Positions 58,832 through 64,000 of a stretch of DNA of 64,000 nt are shown here, piece by piece (the stretch's first letter is position 1; each line of letters starts with the position of its first letter). The stretch comes from Desulfobacula sp. (lineage in GTDB: Bacteria; Desulfobacterota; Desulfobacteria; Desulfobacterales; Desulfobacteraceae), in the NCBI RefSeq assembly GCF_030145145.1, contig NZ_JAQYWD010000034.1, forward strand, positions 1 through 64,000. Reading direction: 5' to 3'. Position numbers and translations under genes: made by a program. Below the pieces are notes generated by a model, which had not been told where the DNA came from, made no database searches, and saw only the letters and a program-made list of their open reading frames with translations.

Positions 58832-59863
58832 CTAATTTACCATATCATCCGGATGAATAGCATACTTTGAAGATAAAATCATTATTGTTGATGCAATACC
58901 TTCAGTATGAAGCACAATCAGCCGTCCGGATTCCAGGTTCTCCAGCTGAATTGATTCGGTTGGTTTTTTTGACGGCCACCGGCTAGGGTCTGTCAAGTCA
59001 TTTTTTCTGAGAATCGAATATATCTGTCCCGGTTTTACCCTGGATTTGCCCGCATCCATAAACGCGATTCGATAGTCATTTATCATGAGATGATTGTCTT
59101 CGGAACAGATGATTCTTGCATCAATGGGGGCGGGGTTTTCTTCCACTGTTAAAATCGAATCCTTCTGATAATATTCCATGATCGAGTCCCCGTTATATAC
59201 GGTTCTGTAGGCGTTGGTGATACGTCCGGTTACATAGGTAACGTTATGTTCAAGTATTTTGACCTGTGCTTTGATCAGGTGCTTGACCGCTTTAAAGGTC
59301 TGTTGATGAATTTTTTCTTCAACCGGAAGGGTGGTAAAAATTTGATAGATCCTGCCGGGAACCAATGTGCCTGTGCCGGATGGTTTGATATAAATAATAT
59401 CATTGGTCGACATCATCAGATTGTTGTCCTGTTCCTTGATGATCCGTCCAAGGGAGGGCTGGGTCTGTTTTTTAAGGAATCCGATACGATCTATTTTTGA
59501 ATAGGAAAAAGACGGTTCAACCATGACAGGTATCTCTTCTCGTTTAGTGTTTCGGACCATTGCCGTCTTGGGGGGATAAGATATTTTATCTTTTAAAAAA
59601 ATTTGTATCTGCTTGCCGGGGTATATCCTGTGGGGATTCTTTATGTCATCATTCATTTGCCAAAGTCCCGGCCAGTCCCATTGGGACTGATAGAATTTTT
59701 CAGATAAATCCCACAGGGTATCCCCTTTTTTTATGGTATAATAAAACCCTGGGGTTTCCCCCGGAATAAAGCCTTTATGATCTTCAGCAAATCCTGTTGA
59801 ACCTAATGCAACCCCCAGAATAGTAAGAATAAAAGCTGCAATTCGTGTTCTATGGTTTCGCAT
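58832..59863 (-). CDS. Secreted LysM-domain protein
   Basis: The 343-residue protein has a signal peptide (residues 1-26, hydrophobic AAFILTILGVALGSTGFA). One LysM domain (about 42-92: YTIKKGDTLWDLSEKFYQSQ, NPHRIYPGKQIQIF) should bind peptidoglycan. The remaining 240 residues are beta-rich with no familiar motif, including LVPGRIYQIF-like and VKPGQIYSIL-like segments that may be a duplicated unit. It ends convergently with the GspE/PilB gene (26-bp gap) and is divergent from the HD gene. Confidence 0.88.
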   Translation of the reverse strand: MRNHRTRIAAFILTILGVALGSTGFAEDHKGFIPGETPGFYYTIKKGDTLWDLSEKFYQSQWDWPGLWQMNDDIKNPHRIYPGKQIQIFLKDKISYPPKTAMVRNTKREEIPVMVEPSFSYSKIDRIGFLKKQTQPSLGRIIKEQDNNLMMSTNDIIYIKPSGTGTLVPGRIYQIFTTLPVEEKIHQQTFKAVKHLIKAQVKILEHNVTYVTGRITNAYRTVYNGDSIMEYYQKDSILTVEENPAPIDARIICSEDNHLMINDYRIAFMDAGKSRVKPGQIYSILRKNDLTDPSRWPSKKPTESIQLENLESGRLIVLHTEGIASTIMILSSKYAIHPDDMVN

Positions 59864-59972
59864 ATGTTCCTCCTGATTGGGGTTGGTTCCATCTTGAAAA
59901 CTTGACTTTATTTAACCTCCTGTTCTATAAAAAGTCAAGAATTGTTGTGAATATAATGGGATTGGAAAGAAA

Positions 59973-60524
59973 ATGAAAAAGATTGCCAACCTGCTGTTTG
60001 AAGTACGAATGCTAAAGGATATCATCCGATCCGGATATGCTTTTTTAGGGTCTGGAAAAGAAAGTATTGCCGAACATAGTTTTATGACAGCCTTTATCTG
60101 TTTTGCCATGGCCAAAATAGACGGGGATATTGATAGTGAAAAATTAGTGACCATGGCATTGATTCATGATATAGCCGAGGCAAGAACCGGCGATTTTAAT
60201 TATGTAGAAAAAAAATATTCAACCGTTGATGAGGCCAGGGCAATTTCCCATTTGATAAAGCATCTTTCTTTTGGTAAAGATATTAAAACTTTGATGGATG
60301 AATTCAATGCAGGGAAAACAAAGGAAGCACAACTTGCCAATGATGCCGATCAGATATCTTTTATTCTTGAATTAAAAAAAATAGATGATACCGGCGCAAA
60401 AGGCCCTGAAATCTGGTTCCCGGTTGTCCTCAAACGCCTGAAAACGGATATGGGTAAAGAAATGGCTCAAAGTATCATGGAAACCCGTTGGGATGAATGG
60501 TGGATGAATGATTACGCCGAATAA
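59973..60524 (+). CDS. HD-domain nucleotide phosphohydrolase (YfbR/HDDC2-like)
   Basis: The 183-residue HD protein has metal ligands in ESIAEHSFMTAFIC, the HD pair in MALIHDIAEARTGDF, and a later Asp in LANDADQISFILELKK. This fits the 5'-deoxynucleotidase/HDDC2 family, which dephosphorylates deoxynucleoside monophosphates. It opens a rightward run of HD, HD-GYP-like, motA and motB, with a 29-bp gap to the next start. Confidence 0.9.
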   Translation: MKKIANLLFEVRMLKDIIRSGYAFLGSGKESIAEHSFMTAFICFAMAKIDGDIDSEKLVTMALIHDIAEARTGDFNYVEKKYSTVDEARAISHLIKHLSFGKDIKTLMDEFNAGKTKEAQLANDADQISFILELKKIDDTGAKGPEIWFPVVLKRLKTDMGKEMAQSIMETRWDEWWMNDYAE

Positions 60525-60553
60525 ATCAGGTTCAATTGCTTTTTAAGGATGCC

Positions 60554-61894
60554 ATGGCGAAAGACGTTATTTCTTTACTGTATATCTATGATACCGAAAC
60601 CCGTGAAGATGTGTCGAAATTTTCCAAGCAGAATGGATTTATTCTCCAGACATGTGATGACTTTTTAAATTCCTTTGACCGGGTTAAATTACAGCACCTT
60701 GATCTTATTCTGATTGAGACGGACCGTATCACCTCACCCCAGTTTGAAAAAGGCATCAATGAGCTCCTTAAACTGCCATTTCATTTCAATCCCCCAATTT
60801 TTCTGGTTTTACCTGAATTGCCGGAATCTGAAAAAAGATTAACATTGCTGCATCAAGGTGTGGATGAATTTTTAATCCAGCCGTTTTTAACACAAGAAGT
60901 GATGGATAAATTTGCCCTTTATTCCGAGCTGAAGCATCTTCGCCAAACGAATTTTTTACAGAATAAGAAAATAGAAAAAAGCTTTGCCTATCTGGATAAA
61001 TTTAAGACGGAGTTAAAACAAACAAAAACGATCCTTTTTGAAGAGCGAAGCACCTTGAATAATGCGTTGAAACAAATCAACCAGATGACCCGGGAACGCC
61101 ATCGATTAAAGAAAGAAAAAAAAGAAAGCCATCAAATCCTGAGAGACAATATGCAAGGATTCGGACAACTCCTTTCCAACTTGATTAAAGCCAGAATTGA
61201 AAAAAACAGGGGGCATGGTGAGCGTGTTGCCCATATTGCCCATTTTATTGGCGCACAGCTTAAATTTGATGAAAAAAAGTTGGAGGATCTTCGAAAAGCT
61301 GCTATGTTGCATGAGGTCGGACTTCTTTTTATTCCGGAAGAGATATTACAGAAAGCAAAAGGCCGGCTGACACAGTATGAAAAAGATTTGTTCGTTCAGT
61401 ATCCGGTCAAAGGTGCTGATCTTCTTTCGATCTGTACTGAATTTGACAATTGTGCGCAGATTATTCGGTATTTGAATGAAAATTCCGATGGAACGGGCAG
61501 CCCGCAGGGCTTAAAAAGAAGATATATTCCTTTATTATCAAGGATCCTGGCGGGAGCAGATGCATATGACACGTTAAAAGATGAAAAAGATGTGACCTGT
61601 CTGGAAAAATTTCTGGAAAAATTAGAACTGTTTTCCGGTACAAAACTTGATCCGAATATTGTGGCCTGGCTGGAAAAATATGCAGTGCTGCATATGGGAT
61701 CGGATTCATACCAGGTCAAAGGGGTGGGCATCCATCAACTTGAGCCCGGGATGACACTTGGAACGGCGCTTTTTACAAATACAGGGACCAAGCTTTTTTC
61801 TGTGAACACACAACTGACAACAGAGGCGATTGATAAAATTAAAAAATATAACAGGGAGTATCCTGTTGATGAAACTGTTTATATAAGGGCTTAA
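60554..61894 (+). CDS. Degenerate HD-GYP-like protein with receiver-like N-terminus
   Basis: A 446-residue protein from ATG 60554 (RBS TAAGGA). The N-terminal 115 residues look like a receiver fold, but the acceptor position has Glu (LDLILIETD). A coiled coil follows (about 130-205). The C-terminal HD-GYP region (about 215-345) has lost its metal ligands: HDxGK reads HEVGL, the HP motif reads YP, HHE reads LNEN, and GYP reads GSP. It should not cut c-di-GMP. It stands 3 bp before motA, so a regulatory or scaffold role for the flagellar motor is plausible. Confidence 0.88.
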   Translation: MAKDVISLLYIYDTETREDVSKFSKQNGFILQTCDDFLNSFDRVKLQHLDLILIETDRITSPQFEKGINELLKLPFHFNPPIFLVLPELPESEKRLTLLHQGVDEFLIQPFLTQEVMDKFALYSELKHLRQTNFLQNKKIEKSFAYLDKFKTELKQTKTILFEERSTLNNALKQINQMTRERHRLKKEKKESHQILRDNMQGFGQLLSNLIKARIEKNRGHGERVAHIAHFIGAQLKFDEKKLEDLRKAAMLHEVGLLFIPEEILQKAKGRLTQYEKDLFVQYPVKGADLLSICTEFDNCAQIIRYLNENSDGTGSPQGLKRRYIPLLSRILAGADAYDTLKDEKDVTCLEKFLEKLELFSGTKLDPNIVAWLEKYAVLHMGSDSYQVKGVGIHQLEPGMTLGTALFTNTGTKLFSVNTQLTTEAIDKIKKYNREYPVDETVYIRA

Positions 61895-61897
61895 TAA

Positions 61898-62665
61898 ATG
61901 GATATCTCTTCGATTATCGGCGTTGTCTCTGGTATGGGGTTTGTCCTTGGAACCATACTGTTGGGCGGCAGTATCATGATGTTTGTCAATATTCCTTCCA
62001 TTTTGATTGTCGTGGGGGGGACCTTGGCCGCGTCAATGATTGCCTATCCTCTCGGGGATTTTCTCAGTATTTTCAAAACAGCCGTAAAAATTTTCATGTT
62101 TAAACTTCAACCACCGGATGAGATTATTAACAACCTGGTGGAAATTTCAAATAAAGCAAGAAAAGGGGGGCTTCTGTCCATTGAAGGGGACATCCAGAAT
62201 ACCAGTGATCCCTATCTTGCCCAGGCCCTGCAGATGACGGTGGATGGTGTAAAAACGGCTGATATTGCCGTGATTATGCAAAAAAAAATGGCGTTGACCA
62301 AAAAAAGCCTGGATGTCGGGGCCAATATTTTTGGCAGCATGGGGTCTTTTGCGCCTGCCTTTGGAATGATCGGGACATTGATTGGACTGGTTCAGATGCT
62401 CGCCGGTCTTGATGATCCCTCGTCCATTGGTCCGAAGATGGCGGTGGCAATGATTACAACCTTTTATGGATCGGTTCTGGCCAACTTGTTTTTTATCCCC
62501 ATGTCGGATAAACTGGCCGGTCGAAATGCAGAAGAGATTACCAATATGAATATCATTTTTGAAGGGATTATTTCCATAAGGGAAGGGGAACATCCGAAAC
62601 TGATGGAAGATAAGCTGAATATTTATCTGGGTGATACAAAAAAAACCACAGAAGAGACGGGATAA
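61898..62665 (+). CDS. motA: Flagellar motor stator protein MotA
   Basis: The 255-residue protein has four membrane helices in pairs (about 5-55 and 150-205). The second pair includes GSFAPAFGMIGTLIGLVQMLAGLDD and MAVAMITTFYGSVLANLFFIPMSDKL, the MotA/ExbB signature. The cytoplasmic loop between the pairs, about residues 60-145, is normal. It forms the stator ion channel with MotB. Confidence 0.95.
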   Translation: MDISSIIGVVSGMGFVLGTILLGGSIMMFVNIPSILIVVGGTLAASMIAYPLGDFLSIFKTAVKIFMFKLQPPDEIINNLVEISNKARKGGLLSIEGDIQNTSDPYLAQALQMTVDGVKTADIAVIMQKKMALTKKSLDVGANIFGSMGSFAPAFGMIGTLIGLVQMLAGLDDPSSIGPKMAVAMITTFYGSVLANLFFIPMSDKLAGRNAEEITNMNIIFEGIISIREGEHPKLMEDKLNIYLGDTKKTTEETG

Positions 62666-62679
62666 AAAGAGAATAAAAA

Positions 62680-63498
62680 ATGGCTGATGATGTTGCCTCA
62701 CTAGAAGCAGAAGACGAGATAATCCTTTCGGCTCCACCAGCGGAGGAGAAAAAACAAAAATCAGGTTCACCGGAATGGATGGCAACATTTGCCGATCTGG
62801 TAACCCTTTTGATGTGTTTTTTTGTTCTTCTGTTTGCCATGAGTACCACCCAGCAGGAAACCTATAAAGAACTTGTAAAATCATTAAGAAGCGCATTGGG
62901 TGCCCAGGCAGTTCCTGAATCCGGTACAAGGGAAGGCCTTACCATGCATGCGATCCCATCTGAAGAACCGTCTGAAAGCCAAATGATTGATGAACTTGGC
63001 GGGATGATTGAAAAAGAGATGGAGGAGATCGTCAGTGAAGTCAGAGAGCTTGTTTTGTTCAATAAACTGGGGGGGGAGGTCAGCGTGACAAAAACCGAAG
63101 ATGGTGTTGTGATTACCCTGTCTGACCTTTTGTTGTTTTCAGAAGGGGGGACCCATCTGTCTGAAAAAGGAATGGATATTTTAAAAAAAGTAGCTGCAGT
63201 GCTATCCAAGCTGGCCTATCATGTTAAAATTAAAGGGCATACAGACAGTTCACCCATTTCATCTGCCGTGTTTCCTTCAAACTGGGAGTTGTCAAGTGCC
63301 AGGGCCTCAACCGTTGTTCGGTTGCTGGTGAGCAACGGGGTTCCGCCGCAATATATTTCCGCTGAAGGATATGCCCAGTATCATCCGGTCACCACCAATG
63401 ATACGGCCAAGGGAAGGGCCTTGAATCGACGCGTTGAAATCGTTTATGAAAGGGACAGTATTGCCAGGCAATTTGCCGATATGGCCATGGGAAAATAG
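62680..63498 (+). CDS. motB: Flagellar motor stator protein MotB
   Basis: The 272-residue protein has a single membrane helix (about 28-48) with the ion-binding Asp in ATFADLVTLLMCFF, a plug-like linker, and a C-terminal OmpA domain (ITLSDLLLFSEGG, IKGHTDSSPI, LSSARASTVVRLLVSNG, NRRVEIVYER) that holds peptidoglycan. It follows motA by 14 bp. Proton or sodium coupling cannot be decided. Confidence 0.95.
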   Translation: MADDVASLEAEDEIILSAPPAEEKKQKSGSPEWMATFADLVTLLMCFFVLLFAMSTTQQETYKELVKSLRSALGAQAVPESGTREGLTMHAIPSEEPSESQMIDELGGMIEKEMEEIVSEVRELVLFNKLGGEVSVTKTEDGVVITLSDLLLFSEGGTHLSEKGMDILKKVAAVLSKLAYHVKIKGHTDSSPISSAVFPSNWELSSARASTVVRLLVSNGVPPQYISAEGYAQYHPVTTNDTAKGRALNRRVEIVYERDSIARQFADMAMGK

Positions 63499-63508
63499 GA
63501 CATCCGCG

Positions 63509-63922
63509 TTACGGTTCTAATTTGTTTCGTTCAATGGTGAGGATGTCTATCAGGGCTTTATGCGGGATATCTTTTTTCATGCCGGGGCAGGAATTTGCCA
63601 TGATATTCCAGTTTTCAGGATGCAGTATCACCGTTTGAATGAAGGGCCAGGCTTTGCACATATAGGGTTTCACCGGATGGATCGTACATTGCCTGGCCTT
63701 ATCAAAGAAGATACAGTATCCATCGGCACCCCGTGTTAAAACATGCCTTGACCCCGATGTGTCGCAATATCGGCTGATAAATTTGTCCGGATCAAAATGG
63801 ATATAGGTTGAAATATTGAGAATATCCTGTTGTGTAACATAGGTGCCGCCGAATCCGTTGCAGCAATCGCCACATTGTTGGCAGTCGAAAATATCCTTAC
63901 CGGTTTTATATTCAGAATCCAT
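63509..63922 (-). CDS. YkgJ-family Cys-rich metal-binding protein
   Basis: The 137-residue protein has the family N-terminal CQQCGDCCNGFG motif (CxxCxxCC), then GADGYCIFF, CTIHPVKPYMCKAWPF and a late Cys in ANSCPGMKK. These Cys residues bind zinc or an Fe-S cluster. The family function is not established. Its start codon overlaps the recR end by 11 bp, and it is convergent with motB (10-bp gap). Confidence 0.9.
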   Translation of the reverse strand: MDSEYKTGKDIFDCQQCGDCCNGFGGTYVTQQDILNISTYIHFDPDKFISRYCDTSGSRHVLTRGADGYCIFFDKARQCTIHPVKPYMCKAWPFIQTVILHPENWNIMANSCPGMKKDIPHKALIDILTIERNKLEP

Positions 63923-64000
63923 ATCTTTTTTCCAGTGCTGTTTGCATGGTCAGCGGGTCAATATATTGCAAATCACCTCCCATGGGGATACCGGAAGCAA
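63912..64000 (-). CDS. recR: Recombination protein RecR, C-terminal end
   Basis: The frame entering from the right edge encodes 28 residues, ASGIPMGGDLQYIDPLTMQT onward, ending TGA at 63912-63914. This matches the RecR C-terminus ([22 protein letters not shown]-type). RecR with RecO loads RecA in gap repair. The rest of the gene is outside the window. It overlaps the YkgJ-type start by 11 bp, so the two are probably cotranscribed. Confidence 0.85.
   Translation of the reverse strand, partial: ASGIPMGGDLQYIDPLTMQTALEKRYGF

Noticed and set aside
62147-62929. 260-codon minus-strand frame across motA and motB
   Set aside because: Antisense to both stator genes; composition is unlike a real protein.
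1-64000. CRISPR arrays, tRNA or rRNA genes, prophage genes
   Set aside because: No regularly spaced direct repeats, cloverleaf-like segments, rRNA sequence or phage structural genes were noticed by reading; a dedicated tRNA and CRISPR scan would settle it.

Overview
The window reads as a chromosomal segment of a Gram-negative anaerobe of the Desulfobacterota, most likely a member of the Desulfobacteraceae or a close relative. This is inferred from gene content and arrangement: two TRAP transporters beside CoA-ligase and beta-oxidation genes, a YicC-RemA-Gmk block, LptD, MsbA and WaaA (an outer membrane with LPS), a corrinoid-type methyltransferase with a decayed activator, a 2[4Fe-4S] ferredoxin and many PAS-type sensors. 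No rRNA, tRNA, CRISPR array, prophage or intact IS element was found.

Layout. 1-2411: the end of a Tm-1-like (UPF0261) gene, then a CBS protein, a UbiX-like flavoprotein and a HAD hydrolase. 2436-6425: a hybrid sensor kinase, a decayed kinase fragment, gpsA and a GAF protein. 6602-13684: envelope and housekeeping genes (waaA divergent from msbA, a Trm112-like protein, DUF4416, yicC, remA-like, gmk, rlmB, comF). 13710-18325: a leftward operon DUF169-dctP-dctQ-dctM-tetR. 18870-19838: two tail-to-tail MarR paralogs. 20553-30770: a rightward catabolic stretch with an acyl-CoA ligase, a fused hydroxyacyl-CoA dehydrogenase/enoyl-CoA hydratase, a thiolase, a second ligase, a second TRAP system and an NTF2-like protein. 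30771-34555: a scarred region with a wrecked corrinoid-activator gene, an intact UroD-type methyltransferase, an orphan PEP/pyruvate-binding protein and several small non-autonomous repeats. 34556-39989: a sigma-54 response regulator, an archaemetzincin, two paralogous Cys-rich GcvH-like proteins and a sensor kinase. 40011-52075: eight leftward genes (giant GlmS-like protein, PBP-type transpeptidase, metG, ricT, holB, HU/IHF, NusG paralog, lptD). 52172-55721: a cysteine synthase/CysRS-like fusion coupled to an unknown gene, then ferredoxin. 55927-64000: a DMT permease, a GspE/PilB ATPase, a LysM protein, an HD hydrolase, a degenerate HD-GYP protein with motA and motB, a YkgJ-type protein and the end of recR.

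How the parts may work together. Three copies of the palindrome CWAACN4GTTWG lie upstream of the DUF169 gene, the first dctP and the first acyl-CoA ligase. They suggest one regulon linking carboxylate uptake with CoA activation and beta-oxidation, probably read by the TetR protein of the first operon. The sigma-54 regulator and the PAS kinase flank the GcvH-like pair and probably form a two-component system. The HD-GYP-like protein has lost its metal ligands and sits directly before motAB, so it may act as a ligand-binding or scaffold protein for the motor.

The least explained items are the CysK-CysRS-like fusion with its coupled partner, the GcvH-like pair with four identical four-cysteine modules and no lipoyl lysine, the 1232-residue GlmS-like protein with an internal Ntn cysteine, and a small MITE-like family with target-site duplications.
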